This document shows positions 41,328 to 50,528 of a stretch of 56,443 bases of DNA, in pieces (the stretch's first letter is position 1; each line of letters opens with the position of its first letter). The notes under the pieces were generated by a model, which saw nothing but the letters and a program-made list of their open reading frames with translations, made no database searches and had not been told where the DNA came from. This DNA is from an uncultured Bacteroidales bacterium (GTDB taxonomy: Bacteria > Bacteroidota > Bacteroidia > Bacteroidales > UBA932). The stretch covers positions 1 to 56,443 of the forward strand of contig ONCE01000016.1 of assembly GCA_900316245.1 (NCBI GenBank), given 5' to 3'. Both the position numbers and the translations under genes were made by a program.

Positions 41328-41361
41328 GTCATGCCCGGCCCCGACCGGGCATCTCGTTTTT
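41328..41361 (+). repeat. 28-bp GTCAT...ATCTC palindrome with T-run between lysS and the TrmH-family gene
   Basis: The 28-bp element at 41328-41355 has ATGCCCGG paired with CCGGGCAT around a six-base loop, flanked by GTC and CTC, and is followed by GTTTTT directly before the next ATG. It has exactly the length and ends of the repeat inside cysS. As an RNA the 8-bp stem plus U-run could act as a terminator of lysS. Confidence 0.7.
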
Positions 41362-42261
41362 ATGAAAACCGAAACCATCACATCGGCCCAGAATCCGAAG
41401 ATCAAGAACTTGCTCCTTCTCCAGGAAAAATCCAAAGCCCGGAAGGAGCAGGGCCTTTTTGTGGTGGAGGGCCGAAGGGAGTTGGAGCACTGCCTAGAGG
41501 CCGGGTTCTGTGTCAAAACCCTTTTCGTCTGCCCCGATATTGTGGGGGGCTTGACGGAGGAGGGTGTTGTGTCGCAAATCTCTGGCCACCCTCGGCCTGA
41601 TAAGAGGGAGGGGCCCGCTGGCGAAGCCAGTGGGAGGGGCCGGAGCGAAGCGGAGGCGATTTGCGATACAATACCCTCCGGAGTTGAGCCCTTAGTTATA
41701 GAGATTCCTGAGCAACTTTATAGGAAAGTGGCTTATAGGGAGAGTACGGAAGGGATTATTGCGGAGGTGGAGTATAAGAGCCTGAAACTGAGTGATCTGA
41801 AGCTGCCGGAGAATCCGCTGGTAATGGTGCTGGAGAGCGTGGAGAAGCCCGGAAACCTGGGCGCCGTGCTCAGAAGCGCCGATGCGGCTGGGGTGGACGC
41901 CGTGATCTTCTGCGACCCGCTTACGGACCTTTACAATCCCAATCTCATCCGGGCTTCCATCGGAGCCGTCTTTACGGTTCCCACGGTGGCGGCTTCCTCG
42001 GAGGAGACCATTGCGTTCCTGAAAGAACGCGGAATCCAGATCCTGACGGCTCAGCTGCAGGATTCTTCCCTTTACTATGACATCGACATGCGTCGGGGCA
42101 CGGCGCTGGTGATGGGCACCGAAGCTACTGGTCTCACCGACCTTTGGCGCAAGGCGGCATCGGCCCATATCCGGATTCCCATGCTGGGCCGTCTGGACAG
42201 CCTGAACGTTTCTGTAAGCGCCGCCATCCTTCTTTTTGAGGCCGTCCGTCAGCGGCAGTAA
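41362..42261 (+). CDS. TrmH-family (SPOUT) RNA 2'-O-methyltransferase with an in-frame repeat insertion
   Basis: A 299-residue methyltransferase. The N-terminal substrate-binding part starts ITSAQNPKIKNLLLLQEKSK and KEQGLFVVEGRRELEHCL. The SPOUT domain shows the knot motifs EKPGNLGAVLRSADAAGVDA, ALVMGTEATGL and LDSLNVSVSAAILLFEAV. Residues about 70-103 (between GVV and IPSGVEPLV) are encoded by an inserted palindromic repeat and are Gly/Arg/Glu-rich low-complexity sequence lying between the two domains. The frame is kept and all catalytic motifs remain, so the protein may still work. The target rRNA or tRNA position cannot be told. Confidence 0.9.
   Translation: MKTETITSAQNPKIKNLLLLQEKSKARKEQGLFVVEGRRELEHCLEAGFCVKTLFVCPDIVGGLTEEGVVSQISGHPRPDKREGPAGEASGRGRSEAEAICDTIPSGVEPLVIEIPEQLYRKVAYRESTEGIIAEVEYKSLKLSDLKLPENPLVMVLESVEKPGNLGAVLRSADAAGVDAVIFCDPLTDLYNPNLIRASIGAVFTVPTVAASSEETIAFLKERGIQILTAQLQDSSLYYDIDMRRGTALVMGTEATGLTDLWRKAASAHIRIPMLGRLDSLNVSVSAAILLFEAVRQRQ
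41571..41667 (+). repeat. About 97-bp palindromic repeat inserted in frame in the TrmH-family gene
   Basis: The outer arms TCGCAAATC (41572-41580) and GATTTGCGA (41658-41666) are perfect inverse complements. Inside lies a second hairpin, CCCGCTGGC-GAA-GCCAGTGGG with one G-T pair, flanked by GGGAGGGGC direct copies. The encoded peptide does not belong to the methyltransferase fold. The structure is that of a mobile palindromic element that has landed in a coding region without breaking the frame. Confidence 0.7.
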
Positions 42262-42263
42262 AG

Positions 42264-42295
42264 TTTGGATATCATAGGGATTATTCGTAATTTTA
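42264..42295 (+). promoter_or_regulatory. Possible promoter of the GH97 gene
   Basis: TTTG (42264-42267) and TAATTTTA (42288-42295) are spaced by 20 bases, close to the Bacteroidota -33/-7 arrangement but with A in place of the final G. It lies 25 bases before the GH97 start codon. Confidence 0.45.
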
Positions 42296-42320
42296 TGCGA
42301 ATAACTGATAACCAACGTAT

Positions 42321-44633
42321 ATGAAGAAGTTTTTTCTTTTGGCTGTTGCTGCCTTTGGTCTTGCCGCTTGCGGGACCCAGGTGGTCTCTTCCTCCCAGGA
42401 AGATGCTCAGATGATTCAAAGCCCGGACGGTCAACTGCAACTGAAGGTTGCCGTTGTGAACGGCGTTCCCACGTATTCCCTGAAGCGCGGAGAGACGGAA
42501 GTAATCCGGCCTTCCCGCCTGGGTGTGGAACTCCGCGGCCCCCGCTATAAAGAGACCTTCGAAGAGAAGGCCACCAAGGCGTATGGCGCCCCTGAGAGCC
42601 TCTATGACGGTTTTACTTTGGAGAAGGCAGAGCGTTCCTCCTTTGACGAGACCTGGGAGACGGTCTGGGGAGAGGAAGCCAAAATCCGCAACCACTATAA
42701 CGAACTGGCTGTCACACTAAAGAAAGATACGGGCCGATATATGATTGTCCGCTTCCGCGTCTTCGACGACGGCCTGGGCTTCCGCTACGAGTTCCCGGAG
42801 CAGGAAGGCCTTACCTATTTTGTGATCAAGGACGAGCTCACGGAGTTTGCCATGGCCGGAGACCACAAGGCCTGGTGGATTCCCGGAGACTATGATACCG
42901 AAGAGTATGCCTATAACACCACGCGCCTGAGCGGTATTGGAAACTGGTACAACCAGAACAAGCTGCCGGGCAATGCCTCGCAGCAGATGTTCTCCAAGAC
43001 GGGCGTGCAGATGTCCATTCAGATGAAGACCGACGACGGCCTGTACATCAACCTGCACGAAGCAGCCGTAGAGAACTATCCCGTGGCCGGTCTGAACCTG
43101 GATCCTACCACTATGACTTTCCGTACCTGGCTCACCCCGGACGCCGAAGGCTGGAAGGCCCATATGCAGACGCCCTGCCACACGCCCTGGCGTTCCATTA
43201 TGGTGGTGGACAGCGCAGAGAAAGCCCTGGCCAGCCGCATCATCCTCAATCTCAACGAGCCCTGCGCCCTGGAGGATGTGAGCTGGATCCATCCCGTGAA
43301 GTATATGGGTGTATGGTGGGAGATGATTGCCGGCGGCAAGTCCTGGGCTTATACGAATGAGTTCCCCGCCGTACGGCTGGGCGTCACCGACTTTGCCAAG
43401 GCACAACCCAACGGTACCCATTCGGCCAACAATGAGAATGTGCGCCGTTACATCGACTATGCCGCCGCCAACGGTTTCGATGCCATTCTGGTGGAAGGCT
43501 GGAACGAAGGCTGGGAAGACTGGTTTGGAGAACAGAAGGACTTTGTCTTTGATTTCATGACCCCTTATCCGGACTTCGACCTGCCGGCTCTGAACAAATA
43601 TGCCCACGAGAAAGGTATCCGCATCATCATGCACCACGAGACCTCTTCGGCCGCTTCCAACTACGAACGCTGGATGAAGCCTGCTTATGAACTGATGCAG
43701 AAGTATGGCTACGATGCTGTCAAGAGCGGCTATGTGGGAGACATCATCCCTTACGGAGAAACCCACTACGGCCAGACTATGGTGAACCATTACAACTATG
43801 CCATTCGGGAGGCGGCCAAGTACCACATTATGGTCAACGCCCACGAGGCGGCCCGTCCCACCGGTCTGTGCCGCACCTATCCCAACCACATTGGCAACGA
43901 ATCGGCCATGGGTACGGAGTTCAAGGAGAACGTGCCGCCCGAGCACGTGACCATCCTGCCCTTCACCCGCCTGCAGGGCGGCCCTATGGACTTTACGCCC
44001 GGTATCTTTGAACCGGACATCTCTACCTTCAACGAACATAGCGACGAGCAAATCCATACCACCCTTGCCAAGCAGCTGGGCATTTACGTGACCTTCTACT
44101 CCCCGCTGCAGATGGCGGCCGACTATCCGGAACACTATGACCGCTTCAAGGACGCCTTCCAGTTCATCAAGGACGTGGCCGTTGACTGGGAAGAGAGCCG
44201 CTACCTGCTGGCCGAGCCCGGTGACGTGATTGTGACGGCCCGCAAGCCCCGGCTTTCCAGCCTCAATGCATCGGCCCGCAGCCTGGCTAAACTGCCCGAC
44301 GGCAAGAAGGATGTGGTGAGCGGTGCGGCCAAGTTTGTATATGCCCTTCCGGAGAACGCCACGGCCAAGGATCTGGCCAAGGCCCGCCCGCACGATGTGT
44401 GGTATGTAGGTGGCGTAACGGATGAGAATGCCCGTGAGATAACCGTAAAATTGGACTTCCTCACCCCCGGCCTGGAGTATGAAGCTACGCTGTATGCCGA
44501 TGCCCCCGACGCCGACTGCGACACCAACCGCCAGGCTTATACCATTACCAGAAGCACGGTAACCAGCGCCGACAGTATGACCGTCAAGATGGCCCGCGGT
44601 GGCGGTTTTGCCCTGAGTCTCAGAGAAAAATAA
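42321..44633 (+). CDS. Glycoside hydrolase family 97 (SusB-like alpha-glycosidase) lipoprotein
   Basis: A 770-residue enzyme with lipoprotein-type signal (FFLLAVAAFGLAAC). The N-terminal beta-sandwich begins QMIQSPDGQLQLKVAV and contains GLGFRYEFPEQEG. The catalytic barrel includes YMGVWWEMIAGGKSWAY, VEGWNEGWEDWF, GIRIIMHHETSS, VKSGYVGDIIPYGETHYGQ and HEAARPTGLCRTYPN, all characteristic of GH97. The C-terminal domain ends KMARGGGFALSLRE. Family members hydrolyse alpha-glucosides or alpha-galactosides; the conserved Glu-rich set favours the inverting alpha-glucosidase branch, but this needs alignment. It is not inside a SusCD operon. It abuts the next start codon. Confidence 0.93.
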   Translation: MKKFFLLAVAAFGLAACGTQVVSSSQEDAQMIQSPDGQLQLKVAVVNGVPTYSLKRGETEVIRPSRLGVELRGPRYKETFEEKATKAYGAPESLYDGFTLEKAERSSFDETWETVWGEEAKIRNHYNELAVTLKKDTGRYMIVRFRVFDDGLGFRYEFPEQEGLTYFVIKDELTEFAMAGDHKAWWIPGDYDTEEYAYNTTRLSGIGNWYNQNKLPGNASQQMFSKTGVQMSIQMKTDDGLYINLHEAAVENYPVAGLNLDPTTMTFRTWLTPDAEGWKAHMQTPCHTPWRSIMVVDSAEKALASRIILNLNEPCALEDVSWIHPVKYMGVWWEMIAGGKSWAYTNEFPAVRLGVTDFAKAQPNGTHSANNENVRRYIDYAAANGFDAILVEGWNEGWEDWFGEQKDFVFDFMTPYPDFDLPALNKYAHEKGIRIIMHHETSSAASNYERWMKPAYELMQKYGYDAVKSGYVGDIIPYGETHYGQTMVNHYNYAIREAAKYHIMVNAHEAARPTGLCRTYPNHIGNESAMGTEFKENVPPEHVTILPFTRLQGGPMDFTPGIFEPDISTFNEHSDEQIHTTLAKQLGIYVTFYSPLQMAADYPEHYDRFKDAFQFIKDVAVDWEESRYLLAEPGDVIVTARKPRLSSLNASARSLAKLPDGKKDVVSGAAKFVYALPENATAKDLAKARPHDVWYVGGVTDENAREITVKLDFLTPGLEYEATLYADAPDADCDTNRQAYTITRSTVTSADSMTVKMARGGGFALSLREK

Positions 44634-46307
44634 ATGGAAAAGATCAAGTTAACCCGTGTAAACGACGGAAAGCAGTTTGAAGTGGACCCCGGTACCACCA
44701 TCGGGGCCATTGCTCCGCCCATTGTAAAAGATCCCAAGACCGGAAAGGAATTTCCGGTGCTGGTGGCCTTCGTGGACCACAAACTGGAGGCGCTCAGTTA
44801 TCCGGTCTATTATCCCCACGAGGTGGAGTTCATAGGCTACAACCACGCAGACGGCCGCCGCGCCGTCTTCCGCTCCCTGAGCTTCCTGGCCCAGCGGGCG
44901 GCCCGGAACTTGTTCCCGGAAAAGATATTCAAGATCAACCACTCCCTGCCCAGCGGTTATTACTGCAAGCTCCGCGCAGAGAAGATCTCCGACGAAGACA
45001 TTATGCGCCTGCGGGAAGAGATGCGCCGCCTGGTGGCCCTGGACCTCCCGTTTACGGAGAAGAAGATGCTTTCGACAGAGGCCGAAGCCCTCTTTGAAGC
45101 CCAGCACCAGCCTTTGAAGGCGGGTGTGTTGCGCTCGGTGGGCCGCTTCTTCAGCACGGTCTATTATCTGGACGGAGTGGCCGATACTTTCTACGGCCCG
45201 CTGGTCCCTTCTACAGGCTATCTGAAGGTGTTTGACCTGATGCCTTTCCACCACGGATTCTGCCTGCAGTATCCTTCCCGCGAGGACATCACCAAGGTGG
45301 TGCCCCGCCAGAAGCAGATGAAACTGACGGTTACGCTGAAGGAGTATGGATACTGGTGCAAGACCACCGGCATTGTGAGTACGGGTGCCCTGAACCGCCG
45401 CCTGGTGGATGGCGGAGCGGTAGAACTGATCAACCTCTGCGAGGCCCATCAGGAAAGGGCCTACGCGGATTTGGCCGATAAGATTTACGCCGAAAGGGAG
45501 CGCGTCAAGATTGTCTTCCTGGCCGGACCTTCGTCCAGCGGCAAGACGTCTTCCTCCCTGCGGGTGGCCCAGCAGCTGAAGGTGCTGGGGATGAATCCCA
45601 AGGTGATAGAACTGGACAATTACTTTGTGGAGCGGGAGCGTACGCCCCTGGACGATGACGGCAATTACGATTTCGAGGCCCTGGAGGCTATGGATCTGGA
45701 ACTGCTGGGCCAGCACCTGAACACCCTCCTTTCCGGTGGGGAAGTGGAACTGCCCCGCTACGATTTCAAACAGGGAAAGCCGTTCTTCGAAGGCAAGATG
45801 ATGCGTTTGGAAGAGAACGACATCCTGGTGATGGAGGGCATCCACGCCCTGGATCCCAATATGGTCCCTTCCGTGGACCAGAACCGCATCTTCCGCATCT
45901 ATGCATCGGCCCTTACTTCCCTCAAACTGGATGAGAACTGCTGCATCTCCACTACGGACAACCGCCTGCTGCGCCGAATGGTGCGCGACAACCGCGTGAG
46001 GGGCATTTCCCCGGAGGATACCATCCTGCGCTGGTCGTCGGTGCGCCGCGGAGAGGAAAAGTACATCTTCCCCTTCCAGGAGAATGCAGACTCCCAGTTC
46101 AACACGGCCCTGCTTTATGAGCTGCCTATGCTGCGGTACTATGCCGAGCCCCTGCTCCGCCGCATCCAGCCTTCGTCCCCGGCCTACGCCGAGGCCGTGC
46201 GCCTGCTGGAGTTCCTGGAGTACATCGTGGCGCTCCAGCCGTCCGAGATCGCTGCCATTCCTCCCACTTCCATTATGAGAGAATTCATCGGTGGCCAAAC
46301 CTTGTAG
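44634..46307 (+). CDS. TGS-domain nucleoside (uridine) kinase-like protein
   Basis: A 557-residue protein. Its N-terminal part (about 1-65; VNDGKQFEVDPGTTIGAIAP) resembles a TGS-type domain, followed by a threonyl-tRNA synthetase-like second domain region (about 70-230). The C-terminal half is a P-loop kinase related to uridine kinase: VFLAGPSSSGKTSSSLRVAQ (about residues 295-314), ELDNYFVERERTPLDDDGNY, and LVMEGIHALDP. This composite is common in Bacteroidota and Firmicutes but its substrate is poorly defined. ATG follows the GH97 stop directly, so the two are co-transcribed. Confidence 0.88.
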   Translation: MEKIKLTRVNDGKQFEVDPGTTIGAIAPPIVKDPKTGKEFPVLVAFVDHKLEALSYPVYYPHEVEFIGYNHADGRRAVFRSLSFLAQRAARNLFPEKIFKINHSLPSGYYCKLRAEKISDEDIMRLREEMRRLVALDLPFTEKKMLSTEAEALFEAQHQPLKAGVLRSVGRFFSTVYYLDGVADTFYGPLVPSTGYLKVFDLMPFHHGFCLQYPSREDITKVVPRQKQMKLTVTLKEYGYWCKTTGIVSTGALNRRLVDGGAVELINLCEAHQERAYADLADKIYAERERVKIVFLAGPSSSGKTSSSLRVAQQLKVLGMNPKVIELDNYFVERERTPLDDDGNYDFEALEAMDLELLGQHLNTLLSGGEVELPRYDFKQGKPFFEGKMMRLEENDILVMEGIHALDPNMVPSVDQNRIFRIYASALTSLKLDENCCISTTDNRLLRRMVRDNRVRGISPEDTILRWSSVRRGEEKYIFPFQENADSQFNTALLYELPMLRYYAEPLLRRIQPSSPAYAEAVRLLEFLEYIVALQPSEIAAIPPTSIMREFIGGQTL

Positions 46308-46308
46308 T

Positions 46309-47268
46309 ATGTTTAATGTAGGTATCATCGGTGCCGGGCACATTGCCGAGAAGGCGGCCAAAACGCTGGCGGCTATGGACGATATGCAGTGCCTGGCCAT
46401 CGGCTCCCGCTCGCTGGAGAAGGCGCAGGCCTTTGCCGCGCAGTTTGGCGTGGCCCGGGCTTACGGCTCTTATGCAGAACTGTTGGCAGACCCGGACGTG
46501 CAGCTGGTCTATATAGCCACTCCGCACTCCCATCACTTTGCCGTGGCCAAGGACGCCGTGCTGGCAGGTAAGCCCTGCCTCATTGAGAAGTCCTTTATGC
46601 TCAATGCCGTTGAGGCCGCTACGCTGCTGGCCCTGGCGCGCGAAAAGGGTGTCTTTGTGGCCGAAGCCATCTGGCCCCGCTATTTGCCCGTGCGGCAGAT
46701 GGCCCGCGAGGTGCTGGCATCGGGTGTTATAGGAAAGCCCGTAATGGTTACGGCCTCGCTGGCGTACGATGTGTCCGACAAGGAAAGGGTGCTGAAACCC
46801 GAGTTGGGCGGGGGCGCACTCCTGGACCTGGGCGTGTACGTGCTCAACTTTGTCCGGATGTACTGCGACAGCCCCATAGCCCGGCTCAATACCACCTGCA
46901 TCCGTTCGGAAACGGGCGTAGATGCCTCGGAGGTGGTGACTATGGTGCTGGAAGACGGTACGCTGGCCACCGTGCAGGCATCGGCCTGGAGCCAGGGGGA
47001 CAACCAGGGTATGATTGCCGGAACCACCGGCTACCTGGTCTTTGACGATCTGATCAATCCCACCTGCCTTCGCATTTGCCGGAAGCGCCATATCGTAGAA
47101 AAGGAGATTCCCGTACCGCCGCAGATTACCGGTTTCGAATACCAGTTCCGGGCTTGCAAGGAGTCCATAGAAGCAGGCCTTCTGGAGCCGCCTCAGATGC
47201 CGCATTCGGAAATCCTCTTCATTATGCACCTGATGGACCGGCTCCGCGCCGAGTGGGGAATCCTATAA
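46309..47268 (+). CDS. Gfo/Idh/MocA-family oxidoreductase
   Basis: A 319-residue NAD(P)-dependent dehydrogenase of sugars or sugar derivatives. The Rossmann motif is VGIIGAGHIAEKAAKTLAAM, the family catalytic segment is AGKPCLIEKSF (Lys of EKP-like motif), and ATPHSHH follows the cofactor domain pattern. The start at 46309 is two bases after the kinase stop; an in-frame ATG at 46291 overlaps that gene. Its last six bases overlap the 3' end of uvrA on the other strand. Substrate unknown. Confidence 0.9.
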   Translation: MFNVGIIGAGHIAEKAAKTLAAMDDMQCLAIGSRSLEKAQAFAAQFGVARAYGSYAELLADPDVQLVYIATPHSHHFAVAKDAVLAGKPCLIEKSFMLNAVEAATLLALAREKGVFVAEAIWPRYLPVRQMAREVLASGVIGKPVMVTASLAYDVSDKERVLKPELGGGALLDLGVYVLNFVRMYCDSPIARLNTTCIRSETGVDASEVVTMVLEDGTLATVQASAWSQGDNQGMIAGTTGYLVFDDLINPTCLRICRKRHIVEKEIPVPPQITGFEYQFRACKESIEAGLLEPPQMPHSEILFIMHLMDRLRAEWGIL

Positions 47269-50019
47269 TACCTCTTTCAGGAAAGGACCGGTGACGGAAG
47301 CGGGGTTCTGGGCCAGCTCTTCCGGCGTGCCCTGGGCTACGATGTAACCGCCCCTTCGGCCCCCTTCCGGGCCCATATCAAACAGATAATCCACGCTCTT
47401 GAGCACGTCCAGGTTGTGCTCGATGATGATGACGGTGTTGCCGGCGTCTACCAGGCGCTGGAGCACGCCCATCAGCACTTGGATGTCTTCAAAGTGCAGG
47501 CCGGTGGTGGGCTCGTCCAGGATGTAGAGGGTCTTTCCCGTGGAGGGACGGGACAGTTCGGCCGCCAGTTTCATACGCTGGCTTTCACCGCCGGAGAGGG
47601 TGACGGCGCTCTGTCCCAGCCTTACGTAACCCAGGCCTACATCGGCCAGGGCCTTCAGCTTGGCGGCTATCTTGGGAACGGGCTTAAAGAATTCGTAGGC
47701 CTCGCTCACGGACATTTCCAGCACGTCGTTGATGCTCTTTCCCTTGTACTTGACGGCCAGCACGTCTTCCTGGTATCGGGTGCCGCCGCAGACTTCGCAG
47801 GGCACGTGCACGGAGGGCAGGAAGTTCATCTCGATGACCTTGATGCCGGCTCCCTTGCACTCCTCGCAGCGGCCGCCGGGCACGTTGAAGGAGAATTTGC
47901 CGGCCTTGTAGCCACGCACCTTGGCGTCCGGCGTCTCTTCAAAGAGGGTGCGGATGTCTCCGAACACGGCCGTGAAGGTGGCGGGATTGGAGCGGGGCGT
48001 GCGGCCAATGGGGCTCTGGTCTATCTCGATGAGTTTGTCTATGTTCTCTATGCCCTCCAGGCTCTCGTAGGGGAGCGGTTTCTCCTTGGCGCGGTAGAAT
48101 TTCTGCTTGAGGATGGGCATCAGCGTCTCGTTTACCAGCGAACTCTTGCCGGAACCGGACAGGCCCGCCACGCCAATGAGGCAGCCCAGCGGGAAACTTA
48201 CGTCCACATTCTTCAAATTGTTGCCCGTGGCACCCTTCAGCGTAAGGAAGAGGCCGTTCCCGGGGCGGCGGGAAGCCGGTACGGCTATGGTGCGCTTTCC
48301 CCTCAGATAGTCCAGCGTGATGGAAGATTCCTTGCTCTTTAGCAGCTGTTTGAGCGGCCCGTTGGCGCAGATGCGGCCACCGTTTTCTCCGGCGCCGGGA
48401 CCCACGTCCACCAGCCAGTCGGCGCTGAGCATGGTCTCAAGATCGTGCTCCACCACCATCACGGAATTCCCTTCGTCCCGCAGTGCTTTCAGGGAAGCAA
48501 TGAGCTTGCGGTTGTCCTTCTGATGCAGGCCGATGGAAGGTTCGTCCAGGATATAGAGCACGTTCACCAGTTTGGAGCCAATCTGCGTGGCCAGGCGGAT
48601 GCGCTGGCTTTCTCCTCCGGAAAGGGAGCCGGTGGGACGGTCCAGGGAAAGATAGTCCAGGCCCACGTCCAGCATAAACTGCACGCGCTCGCGGAGTTCC
48701 TTGAGGATATCCCGGGCCACGTTCTTTTCCCGCTGGTTGAAGCCTTTGGGAATGGCGTCCAGCCACTGGCGCAGCTCGCTCATTTCCATCGCGGCCACTT
48801 CCGGAATGGTTTTGCCGTCCACCTTGAAGCAGAGGGCTTCGGCGTTGAGGCGGGTGCCGTGGCAGACCGGGCAGGTGACGGTATCTTCAATGTTGTCTAT
48901 GACGCCGCCCCAGCTTTCCATCTCCGTAAGGGAGCCTTCTCCCACGCGGAAGAGGTCTTCGGAGCCGTATACCAGCAGGCTCACGGCCTCGTCCGGGAGG
49001 GCTTCGATGGGGTCGTACAGGCTGAAGTTGTATTTGCGCGCAATGGCGCGGATGATGTCGAACTTGCGGTTCTCCCGCACGCGGCCCAGGGGCACGATGG
49101 CACCGTCGGCCACGGACTTGCTGGGGTCCGGGATGATGGTGTCGATGTTCACGTCCACGATGGTGCCCAGGCCCTTGCAGTGGGGGCAGTAGCCCTGCGG
49201 TGAGTTGAAGGAGAAACTGTGCGGCTGGGGCTCCTGCAGGGAGAGGCCGCTCTCCGGGTCTACCAAATGCTTGGAGAAGTGCGAGAGGACGCCCGTTTCG
49301 CTGTCCAGGACGGCCAGGGAGCCTTTTCCGATGTTGAGGGACCGGCCCACGGAATCGCGGATGCGGCGGTCGTCTCCGGCCTCGGGCTTGAGGCGGTCCA
49401 CCACCACCTCAATGAAGTGGGGCTTGTAGCGGTCCAGGGCGTCTACCTCCTGCAGTTCGCGGATTTCTCCGTCTATGCGCACCTCCGTGTAGCCGCGCTT
49501 GCGCAGCTGGTCGAAGAGTTCGCGGTAGTGGCCCTTTCGGCCTCTTACCAGGGGAGAGAGGAGATAGCACTTTCGGCCCGCGTACTGGCTCATCACCAGG
49601 TCTACAATCTGCTCGTCCGTGTAGCGGACCATCTCCTTGCCGCTTTCCGGGGAATAGGCGCGGGAGCCCTTGGCGTACAGCAGGCGCAGGAAGTCGTAGA
49701 TTTCCGTGATGGTACCCACCGTAGAACGCGGATTGTTGCCGGTGGTTTTCTGTTCTATGGCAATGATGGGGCTGAGGCCGGTGATTTCTTCCACCTCCGG
49801 CTTTTCCAGGATGCCCATAAAGTGCTTGGCGTAGGTGGACAGGGTGTCCATATAGCGGCGCTGGCCCTCGGCGTAGATGGTGTCGAACGCCAGCGAGCTC
49901 TTGCCGCTGCCGCTGAGGCCGGTAACCACCACAAATTCCCCTCTGGGGATATCTACGTTGATGTTTTGCAGGTTGTTGGCCCGCGCGCCCCGCACCTGTA
50001 TGTACTCCTTGTCTGCCAT
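47263..50019 (-). CDS. uvrA: Excinuclease ABC subunit A
   Basis: A 918-residue damage-recognition ATPase of nucleotide excision repair. It has two ABC ATPase units: Walker A GLSGSGKSSLAFDTIY (near residue 30) and GLSGSGKSSLVNETLM, signature motifs LSGGESQRIRLA and LSGGESQRMKLA, and Walker B LYILDEPSIGL and LYILDEPTTGL. Zinc-binding CPHCKG, CPVCHG and CEECKG...CEVCGG pairs are present. The ATG at 50019 is preferred over an in-frame TTG three codons upstream because the family starts with the equivalent of DKEYIQVRGAR. A promoter lies only a few bases upstream. Confidence 0.98.
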   Translation of the reverse strand: MADKEYIQVRGARANNLQNINVDIPRGEFVVVTGLSGSGKSSLAFDTIYAEGQRRYMDTLSTYAKHFMGILEKPEVEEITGLSPIIAIEQKTTGNNPRSTVGTITEIYDFLRLLYAKGSRAYSPESGKEMVRYTDEQIVDLVMSQYAGRKCYLLSPLVRGRKGHYRELFDQLRKRGYTEVRIDGEIRELQEVDALDRYKPHFIEVVVDRLKPEAGDDRRIRDSVGRSLNIGKGSLAVLDSETGVLSHFSKHLVDPESGLSLQEPQPHSFSFNSPQGYCPHCKGLGTIVDVNIDTIIPDPSKSVADGAIVPLGRVRENRKFDIIRAIARKYNFSLYDPIEALPDEAVSLLVYGSEDLFRVGEGSLTEMESWGGVIDNIEDTVTCPVCHGTRLNAEALCFKVDGKTIPEVAAMEMSELRQWLDAIPKGFNQREKNVARDILKELRERVQFMLDVGLDYLSLDRPTGSLSGGESQRIRLATQIGSKLVNVLYILDEPSIGLHQKDNRKLIASLKALRDEGNSVMVVEHDLETMLSADWLVDVGPGAGENGGRICANGPLKQLLKSKESSITLDYLRGKRTIAVPASRRPGNGLFLTLKGATGNNLKNVDVSFPLGCLIGVAGLSGSGKSSLVNETLMPILKQKFYRAKEKPLPYESLEGIENIDKLIEIDQSPIGRTPRSNPATFTAVFGDIRTLFEETPDAKVRGYKAGKFSFNVPGGRCEECKGAGIKVIEMNFLPSVHVPCEVCGGTRYQEDVLAVKYKGKSINDVLEMSVSEAYEFFKPVPKIAAKLKALADVGLGYVRLGQSAVTLSGGESQRMKLAAELSRPSTGKTLYILDEPTTGLHFEDIQVLMGVLQRLVDAGNTVIIIEHNLDVLKSVDYLFDMGPEGGRRGGYIVAQGTPEELAQNPASVTGPFLKEVL

Positions 50020-50025
50020 AGAGTA

Positions 50026-50033
50026 CAAAGATA
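50026..50033 (-). promoter_or_regulatory. Promoter -7 element for uvrA
   Basis: On the minus strand this reads TATCTTTG, 6 bases before the uvrA ATG, predicting a leaderless or near-leaderless mRNA. Confidence 0.65.
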
Positions 50034-50039
50034 CTAAAC

Positions 50040-50528
50040 TTATCGCAATCTTTGATAGGCCAACCTTTCGGCCCCGGAGGCAATGTAGATGATGCCGCAG
50101 TACCGGAAGCCGTATTTGGCCAGGTTGTGCTGCATGATATGGTTGTCCTTGTGGGTATCTATGCGGATGTTGTCCGTGATCCCGTCCAGATATTCCATCA
50201 TGGTTTTGAAGACCCCGTGCACCTCCGGATAGCTGGCGATGCGGTGCACCACATAATAAGGCTTTTCGTCATCCAGCCAGGCGCCGCCGTCAATGACCGC
50301 ATAAGTGGGGTCCGGAGAAGGGATGCAGGCAAAGTAGCCCACAATCCGCCCCTCTTCTTCCATTACCATTCCATAGCCCGGGCCGATATCGCGGCGTACC
50401 ATCTCCTCCGTAGGGTAGCCCTTGGCCCACTGGTTGGGGTTTCCGGAGGCCATCATAATGTCCCGTCCTGCATCCAGGACGGCCATAATGGCGGGGAGAT
50501 CCTGCTCAGTGGCCTTGCGCAGCTGCAT
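50040..50528 (-). CDS. GNAT-family N-acetyltransferase
   Basis: A 162-residue protein with the GNAT fold: MQLRKATEQDLPAIMAVLDA at the start, EEEGRIVGYFA as the central strand pair, a region around YVVHRIASYPEVHGVFKTMM that fits the acetyl-CoA-binding turn and helix, and IRIDTHKDNHIMQHNLAKYG with FRYCGIIYI typical of the C-terminal part. The acceptor substrate is unknown. Its start overlaps the stop of the upstream deoxynucleoside kinase by one base, so it is the last gene of that operon. Confidence 0.88.
   Translation of the reverse strand: MQLRKATEQDLPAIMAVLDAGRDIMMASGNPNQWAKGYPTEEMVRRDIGPGYGMVMEEEGRIVGYFACIPSPDPTYAVIDGGAWLDDEKPYYVVHRIASYPEVHGVFKTMMEYLDGITDNIRIDTHKDNHIMQHNLAKYGFRYCGIIYIASGAERLAYQRLR

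Noticed and set aside
42321-44633. GH97 gene as part of the phosphoglycan locus
   Set aside because: It is about 10 kb away behind housekeeping genes with its own promoter and is co-transcribed with a nucleoside kinase; no evidence links it to the SusCD operon.
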